Source: Paenibacillus albicereus | GTDB lineage: Bacteria > Bacillota > Bacilli > Paenibacillales > Paenibacillaceae | Direction: 5' to 3' | Assembly (NCBI RefSeq): GCF_012676905.1 | Contig: NZ_CP051428.1 | Span: 3,806,001 to 3,870,000, forward strand | Length of the DNA stretch: 64,000 bases | Translations under genes and position numbers: made by a program | The notes under the pieces: generated by a model | Told to the model about the DNA's origin: nothing | What the model saw: only the letters and a program-made list of their open reading frames with translations | The model's database searches: none | Shown: in pieces, positions 26,205 to 35,145 of the stretch | Numbering within the stretch: the stretch's first letter is position 1 | How the letters are laid out: each line of letters begins with the position of its first letter

Positions 26205-28277
26205 ATGATGAAAAGATTGGCCTGGATGCTGGCCGCCGCGCTCGTCGCGGCGCCGCTCCTGCCTGCCGCCCCGACGGCGTCCGCTGCTCCGGCAGCCGCT
26301 CCCCCCCAAGGACTGGAGCAGCTCGCCGCGGAAAAGGCGAAGCTGCTCACCGAGCAGTACGGAACGGTCAGCGTCCAGTATGCGCTCATCGACCAGGGCC
26401 GGATCGTCGTGTCCGGCCAGAGCGGCAGGAACGACGAGAAAGGAAAGATCCCGCTGTCCGCAGACACGATGTACGGCACCGGCTCGGTGAGCAAGATGTT
26501 CACCGCCGCCGCCGTCATGAAGCTGGTCGACGAGGGAAAGATCGACCTGGACGCCCCGCTTGTCCAGTACCTGCCGGACTTCAAGATGAAGGACGAGCGG
26601 TACAAGCAGATCACCCCGCGCATGCTGCTGAACCATTCCTCCGGGCTTCCAGGCTCCAGCCTGAACAATGCGTTCCTGTTCGAGGACGCGGATGCCTACG
26701 CCCATGATACGCTGCTGCAGCAGCTCTCCACGCAAAGCCTGAAGGCCGATCCCGGCGCCTTCTCCGTATACTGCAACGACGGCTTCACGCTCGCGGAGCT
26801 GCTGGTGGAGCGCGTGAGCGGGGTGGATTACACCGCCTTCATCCATCAGCATTTTACCGGACCGCTCGGCATGGACCATACGAAGACGCCGCAGGACGGG
26901 GTCGATCCGAAGGGCATGGCGGGGCTGTACTTCCCTTCCCTGGCGCGCCAGCTGCCGAATGAAACGGTGAACGTCTTCGGCACGGGAGGCATCTATTCCA
27001 CGGCGGAGGACCTGGCGCGGTTCTCGCAGCTGTTCACGGACGAGGAGCAGGGCCTCCTCTCGGCCGAGGCGGTGGAAGCGATGGAGCAGCCCGAGTATGA
27101 ACGGGGGCTGTGGCCCGAGGAAGCGGACAACAGCATCGGCTATGGACTCGGCTGGGACAGCGTCCGCTTGTATCCGTTCGACGACTACGGCATCCAGGCG
27201 CTGACCAAGGGCGGCGACACGATCTTCTACCATGGCTCGCTCGTCGTCCTGCCGGAGCAGGACATGGCGGCGGCCGTCCTGTCCTCGGGCGGAAGCAGCT
27301 CGACCAACCAGCTGCTGGCGAATCAGATCCTGTTGAAGGCGCTGAAGGACAAAGGAACGATCGACGAGATCAGGCCGGACAAATCGTTCGGCAAGCCGGT
27401 GGCGGCTCCCCTGCCCGCAGAGCTGAAAAAGCAGGCCGGCTATTATGGGACGTCCGGGCAGCTGGCTAAGATCGAGCTGAAGGGCAGCGGCCTGTCCGTA
27501 ACGCTGCCCGGCCTGCCGGAATATCCCGCAGAAAAATACATCTATACGGCAGACGGAACGTTCATGGACGAAGCCGGCACGGCCAAGGTCGAGTTCGTGA
27601 AGGAAACGAACGGCCAGACGTACCTCTGGGTGCGCCAATACCTCTCGGTACCGGGGCTTGGGCAGACCGCGCTGTCCCACTATACCGTCCAGAAGCTCGC
27701 CAGCAATCCGCTTCCCAAGGAAACGGCCTCGGCTTGGGCGAAACGGGAAGGCAAAGCGTACTACCCGCTCAATGAGAAATACACGTCGATGCTGTATGTG
27801 CTGAATGGGAAGCTCGACATCCGGCGCGCGGCCGACTTCCGCGGCTATGCCGGCGACAAGAAGATCACCGGACCGGACGCCGCGATCAGCGCGCTGCGCA
27901 TTCCCGGCATGAGCGGCCGGGACACGGCGGAATTCCGCTTCTACCGCCAGGATGGAGCCGAGTTCCTGGAGACGGCGGGCCTGCGGTACATCCGCGAGGA
28001 TGCGGTCAAGCCGCTGCACCTGGGCAAGCAGTCGAAGGTGACGGTGAAGGAAGACGGCTATGCCCGCTGGTTCCACATTCCGGCGGCGGCGGCCGGCAAG
28101 ACGATGTCGGTGAAGCTGCCGGCCGCAGGCGGATTCACCGTGTATGACGCTGCGGGCGGCCTTGCGGCCAGCAGCGTCGCCAGCGGCACGAGCACCGTCG
28201 TGCTGCCGGCGGGCGGGACGATCGTGTTCGCAGGCGAGCCGGGGGCCGCATTCAGCGTCTCGCTGAGCAAGAAATAA
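26205..28277 (+). CDS. Secreted serine hydrolase, beta-lactamase/PBP4*-like family
   Basis: 690-residue class C beta-lactamase-like (PF00144) enzyme. Signal peptide 1 to about 28 (ends near ASAAPA). The nucleophile motif S94-V-S-K97 lies in GTGSVSKMFTAAA, the second motif is Y189-C-N191, and HGS in IFYHGSLVV takes the place of the third motif. A C-terminal beta-rich extension (about 410-690) follows the catalytic fold. Such proteins are D-alanyl-peptidases, esterases or wall-modifying enzymes more often than true lactamases; the substrate cannot be told. The ATG-ATG start has AAAGGAGG upstream. Followed by a strong terminator. Confidence 0.9.
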   Translation: MMKRLAWMLAAALVAAPLLPAAPTASAAPAAAPPQGLEQLAAEKAKLLTEQYGTVSVQYALIDQGRIVVSGQSGRNDEKGKIPLSADTMYGTGSVSKMFTAAAVMKLVDEGKIDLDAPLVQYLPDFKMKDERYKQITPRMLLNHSSGLPGSSLNNAFLFEDADAYAHDTLLQQLSTQSLKADPGAFSVYCNDGFTLAELLVERVSGVDYTAFIHQHFTGPLGMDHTKTPQDGVDPKGMAGLYFPSLARQLPNETVNVFGTGGIYSTAEDLARFSQLFTDEEQGLLSAEAVEAMEQPEYERGLWPEEADNSIGYGLGWDSVRLYPFDDYGIQALTKGGDTIFYHGSLVVLPEQDMAAAVLSSGGSSSTNQLLANQILLKALKDKGTIDEIRPDKSFGKPVAAPLPAELKKQAGYYGTSGQLAKIELKGSGLSVTLPGLPEYPAEKYIYTADGTFMDEAGTAKVEFVKETNGQTYLWVRQYLSVPGLGQTALSHYTVQKLASNPLPKETASAWAKREGKAYYPLNEKYTSMLYVLNGKLDIRRAADFRGYAGDKKITGPDAAISALRIPGMSGRDTAEFRFYRQDGAEFLETAGLRYIREDAVKPLHLGKQSKVTVKEDGYARWFHIPAAAAGKTMSVKLPAAGGFTVYDAAGGLAASSVASGTSTVVLPAGGTIVFAGEPGAAFSVSLSKK

Positions 28278-28311
28278 GGCGGCTAGGCGGCCGGATCGGC
28301 TGCATGCCAAA

Positions 28312-28348
28312 AAAAGGGACGAAGCCCGCAATCGGCTTCGTCCCTTTT
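28312..28348. terminator. Bidirectional terminator
   Basis: 15-bp perfect stem (28312-28326 / 28334-28348) with A/T flanks between the convergent beta-lactamase-family and GH2 genes. Confidence 0.85.
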
Positions 28349-28369
28349 CCCTTTCCCCTCCGCCCCGCC

Positions 28370-30139
28370 TCAGCCCTTATACCGTCCCTCGACGATCGCG
28401 CGGATCGTCTCCAGCGGCAGCTTGGGCTGCCGGTCGTAGGTGAGCAGGCCGTTGATCTCCTGCTCGACGTCGGTCAGCTGCGTGTAGCACCAGCCCTGCA
28501 CGACGCCGCCGGCCAGCGGCGAGATGACGTCGTCCAGCCGCTTGGCGAAGTCCTCGTCGCTCGATGCGCCGGAGTAGCCCCAGCCTTCCCAGTCGCTCTT
28601 CTTGTAGGCGATGCCGCCGAACTCGGTGACGAGAATCGGCTGCCCTTCGTACGGGAAGCCCTCGACCGCCAGCACGCGTCCGGCCGGCGAGGCCGCGACG
28701 GCGCTCTCCGCCGTGGCGTACCGCTGCTGCAGCACGTCGCGCCGCCACTCGTAGTCGTGGATGTTGAACAGGTCGGTGCGCACCATCTCCCAGCCGTCGT
28801 TGGAGACGACCGGCCGCGTCGCGTCGAGCGACTTGGTCAGATGGTACATCGCCAGCGCATGCTGCTGCTGGCGCTTGTCGACGGCGATGTTCGGCACGCC
28901 CCAGCTCTCGTTGAGCGGCACCCAGGCGACGACGCACGGATGGTTGTAGTCGCGCTCGACGCTCTCCTGCCACTCCCGCGTGAAGCGGCCGACGTACTCC
29001 TCGGAGTAGGCGTAGGCATTGGCCGCCTCGCCCCAGACGAGCAGGCCGAGCCGGTCGCACCAGTACAGGTAGCGCGGGTCCTCCAGCTTCTGATGCTTGC
29101 GGGCGCCGTTAAAGCCCATCTCCTTGGTCAGCTCGACGTCGCGGCGGATCGCCTCGTCGCTCGGCGGCGTCAGGTTGCCGTCCGGGAAGTAGCCCTGGTC
29201 GAGCACGAGCCGCATGAAGTACGGCCGGTTGTTCAGGCAGAGCCGTCCGCTCTCCACGGAAATCTTGCGCATGCCGAAATAGCTCTGGACCTCGTCGAGC
29301 GTCCGGCCGTCGCCGTCCACGAGCCGCAGCGCGAGATCGTACAGCTGCGGCTTCTCCGGCGACCACCAGCGGCCGAGGCCGTGGTCGCTGAAGTCGCCGA
29401 GCGCGATGCAGCGCGTCTCCTCGCCGCGCCGCACGGAGAACGAGTCGCTCGCCACCGGCTCGCCCTCGAACGAGATGACGGCCTGCAGCGTCAGTCCGTC
29501 CGGCAGGGGGCCCTTGACCCACGAGCGCAGCTCGATGCGGTCGGCGTCGATGTCGGGCGTCAGCCTGATCCGGTCCAGCCGGGTCGCCTCGACGGCTTCC
29601 AGCCATACCGTCTGCCAGATGCCGGTCGTGCGGGTGTAGAAGATGCTGGCCGAATCTTCCTTCCAATACTGCTTGCCGCGCGGCAGCGTCACGTCGCGGC
29701 TGGAGTCGGCCGCACGCACGACGATCCGGTGCGGCCCGCCTCCCGCCGCCAGCGCGTCCGTGATGTCCGCGCGGAACGGCGTATGGCCGCCCTCATGCCG
29801 GGCGACGAGCGTGCCGTCCACCCAGACGCTCGCCTCGTAGTCGACGGCGCCGAAGTGCAGCAGGATGCGCTTGCCGGCGAACGCCTCCGGCAGCTCCAGC
29901 TCCCGGCGGTACCAGACGATGTCGTGGAAGCCGGCATCGCCGATGCCGCTGAGCTTGCTCTGCGGAGCGAACGGCACGACGATGCGCCGCCCGAGCTCCG
30001 TGTCTCCCCGCTGCCAGCCGAGGCTCTCGCCCTCGTCGGCGTCGTCGAACTGGAACTCCCATTCTCCGTTCAGATTGATCCATGCCTCGCGGTAAAACTG
30101 CGGCCGCGGGTGCTCCGCGCGCGGTTGTTGTGCCATCAT
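28370..30139 (-). CDS. Glycoside hydrolase family 2 enzyme, cytoplasmic
   Basis: 589 residues with no signal peptide, so it probably acts on imported oligosaccharides. Order: N-terminal jelly-roll sugar-binding domain (about 20-180; INLNGEWEFQFD start), an immunoglobulin-like sandwich (about 185-280), then the TIM barrel. The acid/base Glu is in WVPLNESWGVP and the nucleophile in LVTEFGGIAY. It lacks the N-x-K element of true beta-glucuronidases and the long C-terminal domain of LacZ. Beta-galactosidase or alpha-L-arabinopyranosidase-type activity is possible; specificity cannot be read. Last gene of the arabinan operon, 16 bp after the regulator; GAGGAGG six bases before ATG. Confidence 0.88.
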   Translation of the reverse strand: MMAQQPRAEHPRPQFYREAWINLNGEWEFQFDDADEGESLGWQRGDTELGRRIVVPFAPQSKLSGIGDAGFHDIVWYRRELELPEAFAGKRILLHFGAVDYEASVWVDGTLVARHEGGHTPFRADITDALAAGGGPHRIVVRAADSSRDVTLPRGKQYWKEDSASIFYTRTTGIWQTVWLEAVEATRLDRIRLTPDIDADRIELRSWVKGPLPDGLTLQAVISFEGEPVASDSFSVRRGEETRCIALGDFSDHGLGRWWSPEKPQLYDLALRLVDGDGRTLDEVQSYFGMRKISVESGRLCLNNRPYFMRLVLDQGYFPDGNLTPPSDEAIRRDVELTKEMGFNGARKHQKLEDPRYLYWCDRLGLLVWGEAANAYAYSEEYVGRFTREWQESVERDYNHPCVVAWVPLNESWGVPNIAVDKRQQQHALAMYHLTKSLDATRPVVSNDGWEMVRTDLFNIHDYEWRRDVLQQRYATAESAVAASPAGRVLAVEGFPYEGQPILVTEFGGIAYKKSDWEGWGYSGASSDEDFAKRLDDVISPLAGGVVQGWCYTQLTDVEQEINGLLTYDRQPKLPLETIRAIVEGRYKG

Positions 30140-30155
30140 GCGAATCCTCCTCGTG

Positions 30156-31787
30156 TTAGCGGGAGCGCGCTTCGGCGCTCCCTTTCATGCGTTCCCGGTA
30201 TTCCTTGGGCGATGCGCCGGTCCGGCTCTTGAACACCCGGTTGAAATGCCGCACATGGGCGAAGCCCGTCTCCTCCGCGATCGCCTGGATCTTGTCGGAG
30301 GTGAGCGCCAGCCGTCGCTCCGCCTCGCGCAGCCGCACCCCGGTCAGGTGCTCGATGAACGTCTCGCCCGTGCGCTGCTTGAACAGATTGCTGAAATAAG
30401 CCGGGTTCAGGTACACCGCCTCCGCCACGTCGCGCAGCGTCAGCGGCTCCCGATAATGCTCGGCGATGTAGCGCGACGCGGACGCCACCGGATCGCGCTC
30501 CCGCTGCGCCCGCGCCTGCGCGATCGCCGCCGCCAGCCGGGCGAGCAGCTCCTGCAGCCGCTCGGACAGCTCCTCGCGCGAGCTGATCGCGCACACCTCC
30601 GCGAGCTGCTTGCCGATGTCCTGGCCGCCGAGCCAGGCGGATGCCGCCCCGAGCTCCTCCGCGAGCTCGTAGCAGCGCAGCAGCAGCTTGCACAGCTGCT
30701 GGTGGATCGCCTCCGGCGAGCGCGCCGCCTCGCAGAGCTCGCCGACCCAGCGGACCGCTTCCGCGCGGATGCTCGCCGGCGCTCCTTGCAGCACCGCCTG
30801 CTCCAGCCGGTCGGCCGAGCGCCGGGCCGCCTCGCCGGCAGCCGACCTGCGGCCGCCGACCTCGGCATAGTCGAGCACGCAGTCGCCGCCCGCGATCAGG
30901 CGGTGCAGCAGGGCGATCTCCGCCTCGCCGTAGGCGCGCGGGATGCCGGCCAGCCCCTCGGCCGGGGCGCTGACGCCGATCGTCACCGTCAGCCGCGACA
31001 GCGAAGAAATCTGGCGGCGGATCATCTCCGCGAGCGAGTCCGCGCCGGCGCGCAGCGGCTCCGGCGTCGGCCGGTTCACGAGCGCGACGACCTTCGTCTC
31101 CGACAGCACGAAGCTGATGCCTTCCGCGTGGCGGTCGAGCATTTCCTGGGCGAACTGCTGGATGTACAGCTGGAACAGCGACGGGTCGCCGCTGCGGTAG
31201 CGCTCCTCGCCGACCGAATGCTTGTCGAGGTTGATGACGAGGCAGACGAAGTACGGATGGCGGAAGCTCGCTCCCATCTGCTCCAGCAGCTCCAGCTCGC
31301 CGGGGCCGATCCGGCCCGCCAGCAGCGCCTCGGCCACATGGCCGGCAAGATGGCGGCGCATCTCCGGCCGCGCCTGCCAGCCGGCCTCGGCCCGCCGCTC
31401 GGCGCCGCGCCGCGTCCGCAGCTCCTCCCCGATCCGGTCGAGCACGCGCGCCAGCTCCTCGCGCTCGACCGGTTTCATCAGGTAGTCCCTGGCCCCCTGG
31501 CGCATCGACTGCTGCGCGTAGGAGAAGTCGTCGTAGCCGCTGACGACGACGGTGAGCAAGCCGGGCTGGCGGCTCGCGGCGAGCCGCTGCAGCTGGATGC
31601 CGTCCATCCGCGGCATGCGGATGTCCGTCAGCAGCACGTCCGGAGCCAGCGCCTCCAGCCGGTCGAGCGCCTCGTGGCCGTCGCAGGCTTCCCCCGCGAT
31701 CGTCCAGTCGCCATCGAGGCCGCCGATCATCTTGCGGAGTCCTTTGCGGAAGATCGATTCGTCATCGACGATCAGGATGCTCGGCAT
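30156..31787 (-). CDS. YesN/AraT-type response regulator with AraC DNA-binding domain
   Basis: 543 residues. Receiver: VDDE 8-11, phospho-acceptor Asp55 (LLTDIRMP), Lys105 (YLMKPVE). A middle region of about 300 residues is typical of long YesN-type regulators, and an AraC double helix-turn-helix (about 440-540) ends with GASPKEYRERMKG. ATG 31787, with AAGGAGG upstream, lies inside the kinase gene (26-bp overlap). With the lipoprotein and kinase it matches the gene order of the AraPST arabinose-sensing system described in Geobacillus stearothermophilus; the ligand is inferred. Confidence 0.93.
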   Translation of the reverse strand: MPSILIVDDESIFRKGLRKMIGGLDGDWTIAGEACDGHEALDRLEALAPDVLLTDIRMPRMDGIQLQRLAASRQPGLLTVVVSGYDDFSYAQQSMRQGARDYLMKPVEREELARVLDRIGEELRTRRGAERRAEAGWQARPEMRRHLAGHVAEALLAGRIGPGELELLEQMGASFRHPYFVCLVINLDKHSVGEERYRSGDPSLFQLYIQQFAQEMLDRHAEGISFVLSETKVVALVNRPTPEPLRAGADSLAEMIRRQISSLSRLTVTIGVSAPAEGLAGIPRAYGEAEIALLHRLIAGGDCVLDYAEVGGRRSAAGEAARRSADRLEQAVLQGAPASIRAEAVRWVGELCEAARSPEAIHQQLCKLLLRCYELAEELGAASAWLGGQDIGKQLAEVCAISSREELSERLQELLARLAAAIAQARAQRERDPVASASRYIAEHYREPLTLRDVAEAVYLNPAYFSNLFKQRTGETFIEHLTGVRLREAERRLALTSDKIQAIAEETGFAHVRHFNRVFKSRTGASPKEYRERMKGSAEARSR

Positions 31788-33612
31788 CCGGATCCCCCTC
31801 CTTTCCGGTATCGAGCGGCAGCAGCGGCAGCCGCAGCGCGGCGCGGAAGCCCCGGTAAGGCATGCTTTCCAGCTGCAGGCCGTATTCCTGTCCATAGCGC
31901 AGCACGAGGCGGCGGTGGACGTTCAGCAGTCCGTTGCCGGAGCTGCCGCCGAGCTCGCGCGTATGCCGCAGATGCTCCCGCAGCGCCTCCAGCGCCTCGC
32001 CCGCCATGCCGATGCCGTCGTCGGCGACGGCGATGACGAGCGTCTGCCCTTCGGCGGCGGCGGTCAGGACGATCCGTCCTTCGCCGGCCCCCTTGTCGAT
32101 CGCGTGGTTGATCGCGTTCTCGACGAGCGGCTGCACGAGCAGCGGGATGACCTCGCAGCCGAGCAGCGCCGGATCGGCCTGCAGCGTGAACTTGATGCGC
32201 TCCTCGTAGCGCATCTGCTGGATGCTCATGTAGCCGCGCACATGGCCCAGCTCGTCCCCGAGGCTCACCCGCTCCTTGCGGCCGCTCAGGCTGTAGCGCA
32301 GCAGGCGGCTGAGGCTGTTGGCCATCGTGACGATCTCGCGGCTGCCCTCGACCTCCGCGTACATGCTGATCGAGCCGAGCGTATTGTACAGGAAATGCGG
32401 GTTGATCTTGCTTTGCAAGGCGGCGATCTGCGCGTCCTTCTCGCGGATCTCCGTCTCGTAGAGCAGGTAGCCGAGCTCGCTCAGCTTGGCCGTCATCTCG
32501 TTGAACGACTGGCCGAGCGCGCCGACCTCGTCGCGCCCTGCGGCCGGGAAGCGCTGGCTGAGGTCGCCGCGCTCGACGCTCCGCATGAGCCGGCTCAGCT
32601 TGCGCAGCGGCAGCGTGACGCGGTACGCGATGAACACGTAGAGCAGCAGCGCGATGCCGACGCAGACGGCGCCGAACAGGATCAGGAACGTGCCGAGCGT
32701 CTGCACGTCCTTCATGAGGCTGGCGACCGGCACGATGCCGACCGTCGTCCAGCCGGTCACCTCCGACTTGAAGCGGGAGACGAGCAGGCCGCGCCCGCCC
32801 GCCTCCACCTGGCTGACGCCCTCGCCGCCGGCGGCGAGCGCCGCGCCTGCCTCTCCTCGGGGGAGCGGCTCCGGGGCGGACGCTTGCCCGCCGCCGCCCT
32901 TGCGGATGACGAGCTTCCCTTCGTCGTCCGCGATATACAGCGACTCCTCGGCGTCGAGCTTCACCTTGGAGAGGATTTCGCGGATGAACTTGGGATCGAC
33001 GTCGATGACGATGTGGCCGAGCGTCTGCCCGCTGTCGAAGCTGCGCAGCTCGCGCGCGATCGAGAACGCCTGGTAGACGATGCCGCCGGTCGAGCGCACG
33101 TCATGCGTCGGCACGAACACCGGCTCGCCGTAGTGCCCCTCGATGCGGTCGAGCCAGGCGGCCGTCTCGTCGAGCTTGTACGTCGTCACGTACTGGCTTT
33201 CCGGCAGGACGACGTAGGACGCGCCGTCGCGGCCGTAGAGCGACACCCCGAGGATGTCGACCCGCCCGTTCAGGAACACCTGCGTGACGAAATCGTTGAG
33301 CCCGCTGATCTCCTCCAGCGTGAGCGGCTGCCCCGGCGTCCGCTTGGACTCCAGGAACGCCGTCACCTTGGGGTACTGGTACGGCATGACCGTGAGCCGG
33401 CTCAGCTCGCTCATGTACGTGTCGATGTTGAGCGTCATCTGCTTGATCGCCTGCAGCTGCGATTCGCCGACCTTGGCCTCCGTCGTCTCCGAGAAGCGGA
33501 CGAAGGCGAACCCGCCCATCAGTCCGAGCGGCAGGACGATGAACACGGCGTTGATGAGGATGAGCTTGCGCGCGAGCTCGAGATTGCGGAACCAGCTGCC
33601 GAATGCCTTCAT
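31762..33612 (-). CDS. YesM/AraS-type sensor histidine kinase
   Basis: 616-residue membrane kinase. Helix 1 about 17-38; a dCache-like extracellular sensor region (about 40-290); helix 2 about 295-320; HAMP; His_kinase domain with phospho-acceptor His in KINPHFLYNT; HATPase with QPLVENAINHA and ADDGIGM. Ribosome site GGAG before ATG 33612. Lies 21 bp after the lipoprotein and overlaps the regulator, so all three should be made together. Likely reads the sugar-loaded lipoprotein on the outer face of the membrane. Confidence 0.93.
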   Translation of the reverse strand: MKAFGSWFRNLELARKLILINAVFIVLPLGLMGGFAFVRFSETTEAKVGESQLQAIKQMTLNIDTYMSELSRLTVMPYQYPKVTAFLESKRTPGQPLTLEEISGLNDFVTQVFLNGRVDILGVSLYGRDGASYVVLPESQYVTTYKLDETAAWLDRIEGHYGEPVFVPTHDVRSTGGIVYQAFSIARELRSFDSGQTLGHIVIDVDPKFIREILSKVKLDAEESLYIADDEGKLVIRKGGGGQASAPEPLPRGEAGAALAAGGEGVSQVEAGGRGLLVSRFKSEVTGWTTVGIVPVASLMKDVQTLGTFLILFGAVCVGIALLLYVFIAYRVTLPLRKLSRLMRSVERGDLSQRFPAAGRDEVGALGQSFNEMTAKLSELGYLLYETEIREKDAQIAALQSKINPHFLYNTLGSISMYAEVEGSREIVTMANSLSRLLRYSLSGRKERVSLGDELGHVRGYMSIQQMRYEERIKFTLQADPALLGCEVIPLLVQPLVENAINHAIDKGAGEGRIVLTAAAEGQTLVIAVADDGIGMAGEALEALREHLRHTRELGGSSGNGLLNVHRRLVLRYGQEYGLQLESMPYRGFRAALRLPLLPLDTGKEGDPDAEHPDRR

Positions 33613-33633
33613 GCTGCCCCTCTCCTTCGCCCG

Positions 33634-35106
33634 CTACTTGGCCAGCGCCGCGTCGACGGCCGCCTGCGCCCGCTTCAGCGCCTCGGCCGGCGTCTGCTGC
33701 CGGTAGATCATCCGCTCCCATTCCTGGATGAGCAGCTCGATCATGCTCCACTGCTTCACCTGGCGCGGCCAGTAGGCGACGTCGTTGGCCACCTCCGCGT
33801 AGTCGCTGCGGAACTTGAGCCGCGCGTACGCCTCGCTCGCGACGACCTTGCTGGAGCTCGGCACATGGCCGGCCTTGGCCCATCGATCGCCGTGCTCGAC
33901 CGCCCACTTGGCGAACGTCAGCGCCGCCGCCCGCTTCTCCGGCGTCAGGCCGGCCTTGGCCGGCAGCGCCAGCGTATGCGAATCGCCCCAGACGGCGGCA
34001 TGGTCGTACAGGACAGGGAACGGCACGACCGACAGCTCCAGCCCCGGCGCCTGCTCGAACGCGCCCGTCCCCCACATGCCGGTGACGAGCAGCGCCGCGC
34101 CGCCGTCGTGGAACAGCTGGAACGCGTCGTTGATGCCGGGCGGGATCAGCTCCTCCCGGTACAGGCGGTCGACGAGCTCCAGCGCCTCGAGCGCCTGCGG
34201 ATTGTCGAACACCGCCCGGCTGCCGTCCGCGCTGTAGAACGCGCCGCCGCCGTCCATCTGGTTGTACAGGCTCCACCACAGCCATACCGAGTCGATGCGC
34301 GTGCTCGGGAGCGCGAGCGGGGCGATGCCGGGCGGGCTGCTCGCCTGGAGCTGCTTCAGGAAGCGGAGAAAGCCCTCCTTGCCCGGCTCCAGCCTCGGCT
34401 TGCCGTCCTCGCCGAGCAGACCGGCGCGGCGCAGATGCGCCTGGTTGGCGTACAGCACGAGCGCATGCGTGTCGAGCGGCACCGCGTAGTGCGCGTTCGC
34501 ATAGAGCGTCGACTCGACGATGTTGGCGTTGAACTGGCTCCAGTCGAGCCCCGCCGCGGCCGCCGGCTCGTCCAGCCGCTCGATGTAGCCGTTCTGCACG
34601 AACTGCGGCAGGTTCGTCGCGTGCACGATCGCCAGGTCCGGCGCGTTGCCGGCGAGGATCGCCGTGCGCAGCCGGGAGTAGTAGTCGTCGAGCCGCGAGT
34701 TGATCTGCTCGACGCGGATGTCCGGATGCTCCGAGTTGAACGCCTCCACGATATCGGTCATGAAAATGTTGTCGCCGCCGCTGAACGGCGTCCAGTACTC
34801 CAGCACGATCGGCTCGACCGCCGGAGCGGGAGCGGGCCGCGGATCGGCCGCGCCGGAGCATCCCGCCGCGAGCAGCGCCGCCGTCGCGGCGGCCAGCCCG
34901 AGCCGCCTCCAGCCGTTCCCATCGCCTCGGACCTTCCCGCTTTTCCGGCGTTCACGGCCGTTCTTGCCCGTACCGAGCCCTCCGATCCGCCATGCCTTTC
35001 CGCCTTCGCGCTCCCCGCCGCATCCATCGCTCATCCGAGCGTTCCATCCGCCGTATCCGCCGAACCATCCGCCGCTTCCCATGACGCCATCCCCCTGCCG
35101 CTTCAT
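33634..35106 (-). CDS. Lipid-anchored sugar-binding protein, AraP-like sensor subunit
   Basis: 490-residue family 1 solute-binding protein. Lipobox LLAAGCSG with Cys83; mature part begins ADPRPAPAPA, then the binding fold (EYWTPFSGGDNIFMTDI). It is a second binding protein, separate from the transporter's own one (38747-40045), and sits directly before the kinase and regulator, so it is best read as the ligand-sensing component of a three-component system. Odd: a Gly/Arg-rich region of about 65 residues precedes the signal peptide if ATG 35106 is used (GGAAG eight bases upstream); ATG 35034 would shorten it to about 43. No start gives a normal n-region. Confidence 0.85.
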   Translation of the reverse strand: MKRQGDGVMGSGGWFGGYGGWNARMSDGCGGEREGGKAWRIGGLGTGKNGRERRKSGKVRGDGNGWRRLGLAAATAALLAAGCSGAADPRPAPAPAVEPIVLEYWTPFSGGDNIFMTDIVEAFNSEHPDIRVEQINSRLDDYYSRLRTAILAGNAPDLAIVHATNLPQFVQNGYIERLDEPAAAAGLDWSQFNANIVESTLYANAHYAVPLDTHALVLYANQAHLRRAGLLGEDGKPRLEPGKEGFLRFLKQLQASSPPGIAPLALPSTRIDSVWLWWSLYNQMDGGGAFYSADGSRAVFDNPQALEALELVDRLYREELIPPGINDAFQLFHDGGAALLVTGMWGTGAFEQAPGLELSVVPFPVLYDHAAVWGDSHTLALPAKAGLTPEKRAAALTFAKWAVEHGDRWAKAGHVPSSSKVVASEAYARLKFRSDYAEVANDVAYWPRQVKQWSMIELLIQEWERMIYRQQTPAEALKRAQAAVDAALAK

Positions 35107-35145
35107 CGTTGTCGCTTCCAGTGTCCTCTGCGGACCCTGCCGGCG

